Assembly: GCA_946480835.1 (NCBI GenBank)
Contig: CAMLLC010000001.1
Location: 387,577 to 451,576 of the forward strand
Length of the DNA stretch: 64,000 nt
Reading direction: 5' to 3'
Origin: Entomomonas sp945283395
GTDB lineage: Bacteria > Pseudomonadota > Gammaproteobacteria > Pseudomonadales > Pseudomonadaceae
The notes under the pieces were generated by a model, which made no database searches, was not told the origin of the DNA, and saw only the letters and a program-made list of their open reading frames with translations. Position 1 is the first letter of the stretch, and each line of letters starts with the position of its first letter. A program made the position numbers and the translations under genes. This document shows positions 35,719-44,842 of the stretch, in pieces.

Positions 35719-35741
35719 AGTTATAAGAAATTCTTATAACT
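35719..35741 (-). promoter_or_regulatory. 23-bp palindrome upstream of gshA (operator-like)
   Basis: Two perfectly complementary 11-base arms (AGTTATAAGAA and its complement) flank a single central A, about 25 bases upstream of the gshA ATG. A one-base loop makes an RNA hairpin less likely than a dimeric-protein site. The surrounding 253-base gap holds no other feature I support. Confidence 0.5.
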
Positions 35742-35947
35742 CTTTGTCTTTCTTTTATAAATTTGCGCAGTATAAAACAAAAAAGCTTACTAAATATACT
35801 AATCTAATAGATTAGCTCATCATATAAGACTTATTGACTTAACACGCTAGTTAGTATTAAGAATCAAACCGCTAATAAAAAAACTAACCCGCTGCTTACT
35901 TCGTACAGAAATCATAGATCAATCAATTATCAGTTTTATCAAGTTAA

Positions 35948-36265
35948 TTATCTTCTTACTCCACCTACGCCAGCTCTCACCCCGGTTGATCTTCCAACTG
36001 GGATAGTAGTTCTTGGTAAAGGCTTGGCTATGCTATCGGCACTATTAGGTATAGTTTGCAAATTAGCAGGGTAAGCTTTTCCATCACTATCATATACTTT
36101 ATTAGGAAAACTAGGTTTAGTGTCAGTTATACTACCATCGCTACCATATATTCGCCCGCTAGGTTTTTTCTGATATATTACATTAGGTTGCTCTAGCTTC
36201 TCAGCCCAACTAGCGGTTATTGCCAAGCTCATGACTAATAAACTCATTAAGCGAAATTTTTTCAT
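35948..36265 (-). CDS. Small secreted protein of unknown function
   Basis: A 105-residue exported protein, starting at ATG 36263-36265 with AGGTG upstream. A signal peptide ends at about residue 21 (SWA). The mature part is short and unusual: two similar segments, RIYGSDGSITD and KVYDSDGKAYP, and a Gly/Arg/Val-rich tail GVRAGVGGVRR. It is not cysteine-rich and has no lipobox. It stands between gshA and ansA with its own spacing. I do not recognise the family. Confidence 0.6.
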   Translation of the reverse strand: MKKFRLMSLLVMSLAITASWAEKLEQPNVIYQKKPSGRIYGSDGSITDTKPSFPNKVYDSDGKAYPANLQTIPNSADSIAKPLPRTTIPVGRSTGVRAGVGGVRR

Positions 36266-36348
36266 AAAGCACCTATTCACTTTATTCAATTACAGATAAT
36301 AGCAATGTCATACGTAAATCTGCTAGCTAACGCCCTTTAAAACTATAG

Positions 36349-37353
36349 CTATTCTGGTAAACCATATTCACCACAGAGATTCAGGGCAAAATAATGGGCA
36401 ATTTCTTTGGTCTTTAATCCTAATCCTAGTAATCGCATGAGCTTAGCTAAGGCAGCTTCGCGGGGCATACAACCACCGCTAATAACACCTATTTCTTGGA
36501 AAGCGTTTGAGGCTTCATAGTGAGCCAAATCGACACTACCCTCTGGGCATTGACTGACAGCTACCACCACCACTCCCTGCGCTATTAATTGTTGAATACA
36601 GGTAATAAATTCCTTATTTTCATTAGGCCCTGTGCCACTGCCGTAGCACTCCATAATAACACCATGTAGAAACAGCCCCATCAAACCTCTTACTTGATAA
36701 GCACTAATGCCAGGAAATAAAGGTAAAATGGCAATAGTAGGTAGACTTCCTACATAATTATAGGTTAATTCTTCTGGTAGCTGTTTAACTAAGGGTAATG
36801 GTTGTAACGCGGGTAATGCTACAAAAGGTTTACGGCCAGCACTACGCCATTTGCGACATCTGGTCCCAGACAATAATTCACCATGAAAATATACCTGAAC
36901 ACCTGTAACTTTTCCTTGGCTTAAACTTGTTAAAGCACCACAAATATTTTCTTTAGCATCACTATTTGCTACCGTAGCCGGGTTCATGGCACCCGTCAAC
37001 ACAACTGGTGCTTTAAACCCCAATAATTGAAATGACAATGCCGCAGCACTGTAAGCTAGGGTATCTGTGCCTTGTAATACAAGAATACTATCACACTCGT
37101 AGCAATCAATTGCATCAACAATATGGCCTATTAAATTTTGCCAATAAACTGGGGTCATATTAGCACTATCTATTAGAGGTTCAACTTCCTGAAATTGCCA
37201 ATTATTACCAGCCAGCTGTGCATTATCTTTTAAAAAATCTGTTACATATTGCTTAAATCCCTTACTGGCAACAAGTCCTTTATCACTAGGCAGCATGCCT
37301 ATAGTACCGCCTGTATATAAAATCATTGTCTTTTGATAAGCATAAGTTACCAT
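36349..37353 (-). CDS. ansA: Type I (cytoplasmic) L-asparaginase
   Basis: The 334-residue asparaginase I hydrolyses asparagine to aspartate and ammonia. The N-terminal catalytic loop is LYTGGTIGML (T14, T17), and the second motif LQGTDTLAYSAAALSF lies near residues 93-108. No signal peptide is present. The length fits AnsA. It is the last gene of a minus-strand set with an antibiotic-monooxygenase-domain protein (38 bases upstream) and the Nudix/ThiE fusion. Confidence 0.93.
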   Translation of the reverse strand: MVTYAYQKTMILYTGGTIGMLPSDKGLVASKGFKQYVTDFLKDNAQLAGNNWQFQEVEPLIDSANMTPVYWQNLIGHIVDAIDCYECDSILVLQGTDTLAYSAAALSFQLLGFKAPVVLTGAMNPATVANSDAKENICGALTSLSQGKVTGVQVYFHGELLSGTRCRKWRSAGRKPFVALPALQPLPLVKQLPEELTYNYVGSLPTIAILPLFPGISAYQVRGLMGLFLHGVIMECYGSGTGPNENKEFITCIQQLIAQGVVVVAVSQCPEGSVDLAHYEASNAFQEIGVISGGCMPREAALAKLMRLLGLGLKTKEIAHYFALNLCGEYGLPE

Positions 37354-37391
37354 CTATTTCTCTCTTATAACTTACTATAAAAAATAACTTA

Positions 37392-37703
37392 TTACTCGGC
37401 TGATTCAAGTATATGAATAGTTTGATCAGCCATTAATGGCGCAGTTTCAGCAAAATAAGCTTTCATATGAGAAGTCGCTAAGTGTTTTTCTAACACTTGT
37501 TTATTTTCCCAACCTTCAATAAGCATAAAAGTATCTTTACCTAAGGGAGTTTGCACGGCTCCAGCATTTTTTACATCTTCTACTAATCTGTATTCATGGC
37601 AGCCTTGCTCTGCTCTAACGGTTGCTAGATTTTTCTTAGCTATAGCTAGCACTTGCTCTTTTTTGCCCGCTTTGGCAGTCATTATAGCTATTACTGTAAT
37701 CAT
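37392..37703 (-). CDS. ABM-domain protein, putative quinol monooxygenase (YgiN-like)
   Basis: A 103-residue protein with the ABM/YgiN fold: ITVIAIMTAKAGKKEQVLAI at the start and a central YRLVEDVKN, then FMLIEGWENKQVLEKHLATSHMKAY (about 58-82), containing the conserved WEN and HLATSHMKAY segments. Small dimers of this family act as quinol monooxygenases or haem-degrading enzymes; the substrate cannot be told. It lies between the Nudix/ThiE gene (22 bases) and ansA, probably in one transcript. Confidence 0.82.
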   Translation of the reverse strand: MITVIAIMTAKAGKKEQVLAIAKKNLATVRAEQGCHEYRLVEDVKNAGAVQTPLGKDTFMLIEGWENKQVLEKHLATSHMKAYFAETAPLMADQTIHILESAE

Positions 37704-37725
37704 GTTATTTTCTCCTTACTTAATA

Positions 37726-38667
37726 TTATTCAAAAGGCCATAAGCCACGTATAGCAGCTATGCCTTGTGCGCCTATTTGACGGGCATGAGGTACATCTTG
37801 CCCAGTTAAACCGCCCAACAAATATACTGGCCTATCATAATCTGTAATTAGCTGTTTGGCCTTTTCCCAACCTAAAGGTTCAGCCTCAGGATGGGAAGCA
37901 GTCTGCAAAACGGGTGAAAGAGTAACAAAATCAACGCCAAATTGCTGAGCTAAGGCTAATTCTTCACTATTATGACAAGAGGCAGCTAGCCATCTATTGG
38001 CTGGCAATGGTCTACCCTTCTGGGCTAACTGTCTAAGCTGTGCTGATGTAACATGCCAGCCAGCACTTGGAAAATCACCTAACCATTCAAATGCGCCCTT
38101 CACCAATAAATCTGCTCTTCCTGCACAAAGCCCAACGGCATCTATAGCTATGTCTCGATAGGCAATATCAAAAAACTGAGGTGCTCTTAAACAAACTAAT
38201 TTAATACCTTCATCTAACGCTATTTTAATACCTGTTAAAATTTCATCTCTGTCTATGTTTTCGGGGGTAATTAGATATCTATTAGACAGCCTAGCGGCGG
38301 TAACTATGGCTTTGTTAGCGGCTGGAAATTCAAAATTTAGTAACTGCTTAGGTTGTACCCAACAGATTGGCTGCCCTTCTGCTCCACAGGCTTCGCCCTC
38401 AAAGCCAGTCACTTCCCAAATGTCCAAATCGACTTCATACTCTGGGTATTGATGAGTTGTTTGAAATAACGGTCCTGCTTTAGTAACCTCAATAGCTAGT
38501 TCTTCTTTTAATTCACGTTTTAAAGCTGCTAATGGTGTTTCTTGGGGCTCTATTTTCCCACCTGGAAATTCCCATAATCCTCCCTGATGCTTATGTTTAG
38601 CCCTTTTGGCTAAAAGTATTCGACCATTTTGTCGTATGACCGCCGCTACAACTTGCAGTTGTTCCAC
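37726..38667 (-). CDS. Nudix hydrolase fused to a ThiE-like domain (MutT-type)
   Basis: The 313-residue protein has an N-terminal MutT-type Nudix domain (about 1-130). The Nudix box lies at 36-58 (GGKIEPQE then REL then EEL), with the usual last Gly replaced by Ala (EELAI). The C-terminal half (about 135-313) is a thiamine-phosphate-synthase-like TIM barrel (RYLITPENIDRDEIL, GWHVTSAQL, PVYLLGGLT, GAQGIAAIRGLW). This fusion is typical of Pseudomonas and sits near argJ and secA there as here. The Nudix part should clean oxidised dGTP; the ThiE-like part probably no longer makes thiamin phosphate. Confidence 0.88.
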   Translation of the reverse strand: MEQLQVVAAVIRQNGRILLAKRAKHKHQGGLWEFPGGKIEPQETPLAALKRELKEELAIEVTKAGPLFQTTHQYPEYEVDLDIWEVTGFEGEACGAEGQPICWVQPKQLLNFEFPAANKAIVTAARLSNRYLITPENIDRDEILTGIKIALDEGIKLVCLRAPQFFDIAYRDIAIDAVGLCAGRADLLVKGAFEWLGDFPSAGWHVTSAQLRQLAQKGRPLPANRWLAASCHNSEELALAQQFGVDFVTLSPVLQTASHPEAEPLGWEKAKQLITDYDRPVYLLGGLTGQDVPHARQIGAQGIAAIRGLWPFE

Positions 38668-39032
38668 GAATGACCTCTATTTCCTGCTCGCCCATTAAAA
38701 TTGCCTATTATAATATCAAAATCATATACCTTATAGATGGGAATAGCTAGAATATTACCCCTAAGGTATCAATCGTTATTTATTTAACGATATTCCTCTA
38801 TCTAGGCTAATTATTTCGTGTTAGCTTTTACTATATAAATAATCATAGTGAACTATGGATGCTGTTACTGAAAGATTCATCGGCTTAGTAAGGTGTCATT
38901 TAGCTAATAGCTATTAATAATCAACCAATAATTCTACAACCATAACTAATTAGGCTGTAGTTAATAAATAACTTTAACACCATAATAACAGACCTAACCT
39001 CCGATAAAACTACTAGAGACAAAACAATATCA
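38668..39032. other. Intergenic region between argJ and the Nudix/ThiE gene
   Basis: About 365 AT-rich bases. I see no reading frame, tRNA or strong hairpin. It probably contains the Nudix promoter and the argJ transcript end. Confidence 0.35.
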
Positions 39033-40256
39033 TTAAGTACGGTATTCTGCATTAATTTTGACATACTCATGAGATAAATCAGTAGTCCAAATGGTTTCTT
39101 GACAAGCGCCTCTATTTAGCTCTACACGGATAGTAAATTCTACTTGTTGCATAATCTGAGCCCCTTGTTCTTCTGTATAACTTTTAGCTCGCCCACCTTG
39201 TGCTACTAATTGAACTTTATCTAGAAAAATATCTACATTATTTACAGCTAAATCTTCAACTCCCGCATAGCCAATAGCAGCTAAAATTCGTCCCCAATTA
39301 GGATCAGAAGCATACAAAGCCGTTTTAACCAATGGAGAATGGGCTATTGCATAAGCTACGGCTAAGCATTCTTGATGTGTTTTACCACCATTAACTGCTA
39401 CAGTGACAAATTTTGTTGCCCCTTCACCATCACGCACAATAGCCTGGGCTAATTCCATAGCCACGGTAAATACTGCTACCTTTAATTTATCAAAGTAATC
39501 GCCTTTTGTCTCAGTAATTTCAGTTAGTTCTGTGTTCCCAGTAGCTATCAATAGGCAACTATCATTAGTAGAGGTATCGCCATCAATGGTAATACGGTTA
39601 AAGGATTTATTAGCGGCATCTGTTAAAAGCGCTTGTAATACAGGTTTAGCCACTTTAGCATCAGTTGCAATATAACCTAACATAGTGCCCATATTAGGAC
39701 AAATCATCCCAGCACCTTTACTAATACCTGTAACCGTAATAGTTTTACCTAGATGTTCAAAGCGGATACTGGATCCTTTAGGGGTAGTATCTGTAGTCAT
39801 TATAGCAGTTGCAGCATTTAACCAATTATTTTCTTTTAAATCTGCGATAGCTTGATTTAATACTGCTGTAATCTTCGCTACTGGTAAAGGTTCGCCAATC
39901 ACCCCAGTAGAAAAAGGTAAAATACTTTCCACTGGCCCCCCTGTAATAGCTGCTAACGCTTCACATACCGCATTGGCTGCCATAATTCCTTGTGCCCCAG
40001 TCCCAGCATTAGCATTACCGGTATTAGTAACAAAATAGCGAATAGCATTAGCGGTAGCTAGATGTCTTTTAGATACAATAACAGGCGCTGCACAGAAAGC
40101 ATTACGAGTAAACACTCCTGCTACCTGCGCTCCTTCGCAGCAACGCATAACCATCACATCTTTGCGTCCTATCGTTTTAATACCTGCTGAAGCTACCCCT
40201 AACTCAAATCCTTTAACAGGAAATAACATTGTTGGAATCTCGAGTCCTACAGCCAT
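39033..40256 (-). CDS. argJ: Bifunctional ornithine acetyltransferase / N-acetylglutamate synthase
   Basis: ArgJ, 407 residues, recycles acetyl groups from acetylornithine to glutamate in arginine synthesis. The autoproteolysis site is in KGAGMICPNMGTML, with T191 as the new N-terminal nucleophile of the beta chain. Most homologues have Ala before that Thr; here it is Gly (G190). Other motifs are TTDTTPK (about 154-160) and NRITIDGDTSTNDS. The C-terminal EYVKINAEYRT is typical. It follows secA by about 80 bases with a terminator between. Confidence 0.95.
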   Translation of the reverse strand: MAVGLEIPTMLFPVKGFELGVASAGIKTIGRKDVMVMRCCEGAQVAGVFTRNAFCAAPVIVSKRHLATANAIRYFVTNTGNANAGTGAQGIMAANAVCEALAAITGGPVESILPFSTGVIGEPLPVAKITAVLNQAIADLKENNWLNAATAIMTTDTTPKGSSIRFEHLGKTITVTGISKGAGMICPNMGTMLGYIATDAKVAKPVLQALLTDAANKSFNRITIDGDTSTNDSCLLIATGNTELTEITETKGDYFDKLKVAVFTVAMELAQAIVRDGEGATKFVTVAVNGGKTHQECLAVAYAIAHSPLVKTALYASDPNWGRILAAIGYAGVEDLAVNNVDIFLDKVQLVAQGGRAKSYTEEQGAQIMQQVEFTIRVELNRGACQETIWTTDLSHEYVKINAEYRT

Positions 40257-40271
40257 TTTTTAAACTCCTTT

Positions 40272-40306
40272 AAACCAAAAACAAACACACCACAAAAGTG
40301 GTGTGT
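40272..40306 (-). terminator. Rho-independent terminator of secA
   Basis: A perfect 9-bp stem (arms 40285-40293 and 40298-40306) with an AAAA loop on the plus strand is followed on the secA-transcribed strand by a T-rich tract (TTTGTTTTT, about 40276-40284). It starts about 30 bases past the secA stop, before argJ. This is the clearest intrinsic terminator in the window. Confidence 0.8.
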
Positions 40307-40336
40307 CAAATCTTTTTACTGTTAATACGTTAATTC

Positions 40337-43093
40337 TTATTCAATACGACCACAGCAATGTTTATACTTTTTGCCAGAACCACAAGGACAAGGATCATTA
40401 CGACCTATTTTCGCACCTTCACGCCGGATAGGCTGTTGAGGCACAGTGGGTGTTATTTCCTCCACTGCTGATTGCTGAGATTCATCAGTTAACGAAGATA
40501 CTGCCTCGTCATGTTGAAAAATCATACTTTGTGCCAATCTTTGCGCTTCATCATGTAATCTTGCTTCTTCTTCTTCAGGTGACTGATGATTTACTTGCGC
40601 ATTACAAAGTAAACTAATGGTATTGTATTTAATATTTTGCAGCAAGCGTTCAAACATCTCAAAAGATTCACGCTTATATTCTTGTTTTGGATTTTTCTGT
40701 GCATAGCCTCGCAAATGAATACCTTGCCGTAAATTATCCATACGTGTTAGGTGTTCTTTCCATAGCTCATCTATCTCTCTTAATAGCACATATTTTTCAA
40801 AACCACGAATATTTTCTTCACCTGCTTGCGCCTGAACTTGCTCATATCTATTAGCAATGATTTGTTCAATCCGCTCTCTTAAAGTTTCTTCATAGAGTTT
40901 ATCGTCATCATCTAACCATTGTTGAATAGGTAAATCTTGCCCAAAATCAGCAGCTAATACTTTTTCTAGTCCTGCAATATCCCATTGTTCAGGCAATGAC
41001 ATAGGAGGAATATAGTCATTAATAACGGAAGTTAATACCTCTTTGCGGAATTCTTTAATAATATGGCTAATATCATTAGTTTCCAATAAGGTATTGCGCA
41101 TATGATAAATTACTTTACGTTGTTCGTTAGCCACATCATCATATTCTAGCAATTGCTTACGAATATCAAAGTTACGACCTTCCACTTTACGTTGGGCTTT
41201 TTCAATAGCATTGGTTACCATGCGATGCTCTATCGCTTCCCCTTCTTTCATACCAAGCATTTGCATAATGCCTTTGATACGATCTGAAGCAAAAATACGC
41301 ATTAAATTATCTTCTAATGATAAAAAGAAGCGGCTAGCGCCAGGATCACCTTGTCGACCAGAACGCCCACGTAATTGATTATCAATACGTCTAGATTCAT
41401 GGCGCTCGGTACCTATGACCAATAACCCACCAGCGTCCAAGACAGTTTGATGATCTTTACGCCATTCTTCCTGTAAAGTTTGTATTTGTTCTGGAGTAGG
41501 ATCTTCTAATTTTGCTGCTTCTGCTTCCCAATTACCACCTAATAAAATATCAGTACCACGACCTGCCATATTAGTAGCTACGGTTATAACACCTGGACGA
41601 CCTGCTTGTGCTACTATATCCGCTTCTTTATCATGGTGTTTAGCATTCAATACACTATGACTAAGGCCAGCCTTATCTAGTAAGCCAGATAAATATTCAG
41701 AAGTTTCAATTGAAGCAGTTCCTATTAATACAGGTTGTTTGCGGTCACGCGCGGCCTTAATTTCTTTGATAATAGCATCATACTTCTCTTTATGAGTCAT
41801 ATAAACTAAATCGTTAGCATCTTTACGCACCAAAGGTCTATTTGTAGGAATAACTACTACGTCCAAATTATAAATTTGTCTAAATTCAAAGGCTTCAGTA
41901 TCAGCTGTACCTGTCATACCCGCTAACTTTTCATAAAGACGGAAGAAATTTTGGAAGGTAATGGAAGCTAAGGTTTGGCTCTCAGGTTGAATTGGCACAT
42001 GTTCTTTGGCCTCAATAGCTTGATGTAACCCTTCAGACAAACGGCGGCCTTTCATAGGACGACCTGTTTGCTCATCAATTAATAATACTTCGTTATCTTG
42101 AATAATGTACTCAATATTACGATGATAAAGAGTATGAGCACGTAAAGCTGAATAAACATGACTAAATAAAGTGGCGTTAGCAGTAGAGTAAAGACTATCA
42201 CCTTCCGCTAATAATTCATTCTTTACTAATAGCTCTTCAACATACTGATGACCAGTCTCAGTTAATTCTACCGTGCGCGACTTTTCATCTATAGCATAAT
42301 GACCTTCTTTAATTATCTTTTTATCATTGCCTTCACCCTCTTCTTCTTGTTTTTTAAGATTAGGGATTAGCTTATCTAGTTTAATATAAAGCTCTGAACT
42401 ATCTTCTGCTTGTCCAGAAATAATAAGAGGCGTTCTAGCTTCATCAATAAGTATCGAGTCTACCTCATCCACCACCGCAAAGTTTAGTTCTCTCTGGAAT
42501 TTATCTTCCAATCTAAAGGCCATATTATCCCTTAGATAGTCAAAACCAAACTCGTTATTAGTACCGTAAGTTATATCTGAATTATAGGCTGCTCTTTTTT
42601 CCTCTGGATCTTGGAAAGGAACAATCACCCCTACAGTTAATCCTAAGAATTCATAGAGAGGACGCATCCAATTAGCATCCCGCTTCGCCAAATAATCATT
42701 TACTGTGACTACATGTACACCTTTACCAGATAGTGCATTCAAGTAAACTGCTAAGGTACACATAAGGGTTTTACCCTCACCTGTACGCATTTCTGCAATT
42801 TTACCTTCATGTAAGGTGATACTACCTATTAGCTGCACATCAAAGTGACGCATGCCCATCACGCGCTTACTTGCCTCCCTAGCTACAGCAAAAGCCTCTG
42901 GCAATAATTTATTTAAACTTTCGCCCTTTGCTATACGTTCTTTAAACTCTGTCGTTTTAGCACGTAATTGATCATCACTTAACGCAACTATACTATCTTC
43001 AAGGGCATTAATAGTTTTCACTAGTTTGGTCATGCGTTTGACTTCACGATCGTTTTTGCTTCCAAAAAGCTTATTTAGTAAAGGACCAAGCAT
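40337..43093 (-). CDS. secA: Protein translocase ATPase SecA
   Basis: SecA, 918 residues from ATG 43091-43093 (MLGPLLNKLFGSKNDRE), drives Sec-dependent export. Walker A is MRTGEGKT at 102-109, and the DEVD box occurs in VVDEVDSILIDEARTPLI near 207. Second-half motifs are NMAGRGTDI and QLRGRSGRQGDPG. The C-terminal zinc-binding tail CPCGSGKKYKHCCG binds SecB. The 12 extra codons of the longer frame are not family-like. A 6-bp hairpin at 43122-43140 lies in the 5' leader. No secM gene precedes it. Confidence 0.97.
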   Translation of the reverse strand: MLGPLLNKLFGSKNDREVKRMTKLVKTINALEDSIVALSDDQLRAKTTEFKERIAKGESLNKLLPEAFAVAREASKRVMGMRHFDVQLIGSITLHEGKIAEMRTGEGKTLMCTLAVYLNALSGKGVHVVTVNDYLAKRDANWMRPLYEFLGLTVGVIVPFQDPEEKRAAYNSDITYGTNNEFGFDYLRDNMAFRLEDKFQRELNFAVVDEVDSILIDEARTPLIISGQAEDSSELYIKLDKLIPNLKKQEEEGEGNDKKIIKEGHYAIDEKSRTVELTETGHQYVEELLVKNELLAEGDSLYSTANATLFSHVYSALRAHTLYHRNIEYIIQDNEVLLIDEQTGRPMKGRRLSEGLHQAIEAKEHVPIQPESQTLASITFQNFFRLYEKLAGMTGTADTEAFEFRQIYNLDVVVIPTNRPLVRKDANDLVYMTHKEKYDAIIKEIKAARDRKQPVLIGTASIETSEYLSGLLDKAGLSHSVLNAKHHDKEADIVAQAGRPGVITVATNMAGRGTDILLGGNWEAEAAKLEDPTPEQIQTLQEEWRKDHQTVLDAGGLLVIGTERHESRRIDNQLRGRSGRQGDPGASRFFLSLEDNLMRIFASDRIKGIMQMLGMKEGEAIEHRMVTNAIEKAQRKVEGRNFDIRKQLLEYDDVANEQRKVIYHMRNTLLETNDISHIIKEFRKEVLTSVINDYIPPMSLPEQWDIAGLEKVLAADFGQDLPIQQWLDDDDKLYEETLRERIEQIIANRYEQVQAQAGEENIRGFEKYVLLREIDELWKEHLTRMDNLRQGIHLRGYAQKNPKQEYKRESFEMFERLLQNIKYNTISLLCNAQVNHQSPEEEEARLHDEAQRLAQSMIFQHDEAVSSLTDESQQSAVEEITPTVPQQPIRREGAKIGRNDPCPCGSGKKYKHCCGRIE

Positions 43094-43425
43094 ATAAACA
43101 GAATCTTCCTCAAATATAATACAGAACAAATCTCGTTCTGAGCAGTTATCAACAATTGCTAACTGACCATGAATAACTCTAAATCTACCTATTATAAAAT
43201 AACTTTACCTTTAATAGGGAAATAAAAACTACTATTTTACTCTCAATTTCATAATTACATGATGTTTTTATTTCTTATTGCTTAGTATAACAGTTAATGA
43301 TCAGATGGAATCATAAACAAAAAATCTTGCTAACTTATAACTTATTGAATTTTCGATTACTATTTAAAAATAGGAAATCCATTTATGTGTTAGTAACAAT
43401 ATTCCACTTAACTTAATATGCTAAA
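43094..43425. other. secA leader and upstream region
   Basis: About 330 AT-rich bases hold the secA 5' leader (hairpin CAGAAC/GTTCTG, arms 43122-43127 and 43135-43140) and the end of the zinc-ribbon gene transcript. No SecM-like arrest peptide frame was found. No other feature is supported. Confidence 0.35.
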
Positions 43426-44670
43426 CTAATTAGCTGCCATTGCGGCAGGGAAATAGCGCAATGAATAACCTGTTGCTTCTTCACCTGGGTCAACAATTTG
43501 AAATGAGATATAAACAGGCATACTACTAGGCATTTGATTCTTACCTAATATTTCATTATTAAGATACTGCTCTGGTAAAAAACGCCGACTAGCTACCAAT
43601 TGACCGTTTAAGTTAGTAAAACGTAACTCAATAATAGGATAAGGTTGAGGAAAATCAGCTTCGTTGTAAATAATACTATCAACTAACAATGCACCAGGGT
43701 GGTTAGGATCACTTCGCACCATTAGTTTATCTGTTGTTATTTTACTAACATCAACCTGCACAGGTAATTGACAAAATAGATACTGGCAAACTTCTTCAGC
43801 CCATTTTCTGTTGCTAGTAGTTAATGTCATTGTAGGAAGAGCATAATGTAAATATTGTGCTACCAATACTACTATGGCCAATATACTCAACATACCCCAT
43901 ACTATATTCATTTTATTTACCAATTTAGGGCGGTGCAGCTTTGTATCTTCAAAATCTATGGCTTTTACTATTTTCAGCTTGTTTCCATAAATATCTTTTA
44001 CCTCGTTGTCATCCTCCATCTCTGCATTATTAATTGTTATCGCAGGTTGTGCTACAAGCTCAGCATGTTCTGAATTTAGTAAGGCCTTTTCTGTTGGATT
44101 AATATTGGCAGAATGGGAGCTATTGACAATAAATTCTTTAACTTTATGGTTATGCCTAGCTATTATCTGCTGCTCATCTTGTTGCAGACTACTATTAAAA
44201 TCTATTTCATCTAAAAAAGCTGTAATATCTCCATCAACCTTAATAGCTTGAACCCCAAACTCCTTATTGAGTCCTTTAATATCCGCTGAGCTTAGCTGCT
44301 TATTGGGCATACCCTTATTATCTGGGTCGATGTGTTGATTGTCTGATTCATCGGATTTAATAGAAAAACTAGAAAACTTATTTACTACTTCTCGCCAATA
44401 TTCTTCCAAATAATTATCACAAGCTTGTTTGGAATGACTAGTGGCATTATCAGTAACATTTGAATTATCATTGGTAGCTAGTACTGATTCTGTTGAAGAA
44501 TCATTTACAAGGTTATTATCTATTGCTTGATTTAAGATATAATCATTACCATTGAAAATATGTAAGCAAACACCACAACTCAGGTTTCCCATTGCAGCGG
44601 TTAATAACTCATCCGTTACAAAAAAATGCATTTTACATTGGGGGCATTCAACAATAAATTTATTAACCAT
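43426..44670 (-). CDS. Zinc-ribbon, single-span membrane protein (DUF3426)
   Basis: A 414-residue protein. An MJ0042-type zinc ribbon uses C9, C12, C32 and C35 (ECPQC and SCGVC). A long acidic, poorly conserved cytoplasmic region follows (about 50-250). One membrane span is at about 255-275 and the C-terminal DUF3426 domain (about 295-410) has QVDVSKITTDKLMVRSDPNHPGALLV and the closing FPAAM. Pseudomonas homologues sit near prmA/dusB/fis; here it stands alone. The function is not established. Confidence 0.82.
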   Translation of the reverse strand: MVNKFIVECPQCKMHFFVTDELLTAAMGNLSCGVCLHIFNGNDYILNQAIDNNLVNDSSTESVLATNDNSNVTDNATSHSKQACDNYLEEYWREVVNKFSSFSIKSDESDNQHIDPDNKGMPNKQLSSADIKGLNKEFGVQAIKVDGDITAFLDEIDFNSSLQQDEQQIIARHNHKVKEFIVNSSHSANINPTEKALLNSEHAELVAQPAITINNAEMEDDNEVKDIYGNKLKIVKAIDFEDTKLHRPKLVNKMNIVWGMLSILAIVVLVAQYLHYALPTMTLTTSNRKWAEEVCQYLFCQLPVQVDVSKITTDKLMVRSDPNHPGALLVDSIIYNEADFPQPYPIIELRFTNLNGQLVASRRFLPEQYLNNEILGKNQMPSSMPVYISFQIVDPGEEATGYSLRYFPAAMAAN

Positions 44671-44842
44671 TCCCTACTAATATCTACTCTTGATAATTAA
44701 TTTCTCATTTTAGCTAGTTATCTGCTAAAAATAAAATGAAACTCATAGTTATGTTACATTACTTTTAATAATAAAATTATGCAGCAGCCAAAAGTTGCAG
44801 TAAAATACGCCGTTTTGCTAATTGCCTGTGGATTTTGTCTTT

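Noticed and set aside
43094..43425. secM-like arrest peptide ahead of secA
   Set aside because: No frame with a signal sequence and arrest motif is present in the secA leader.
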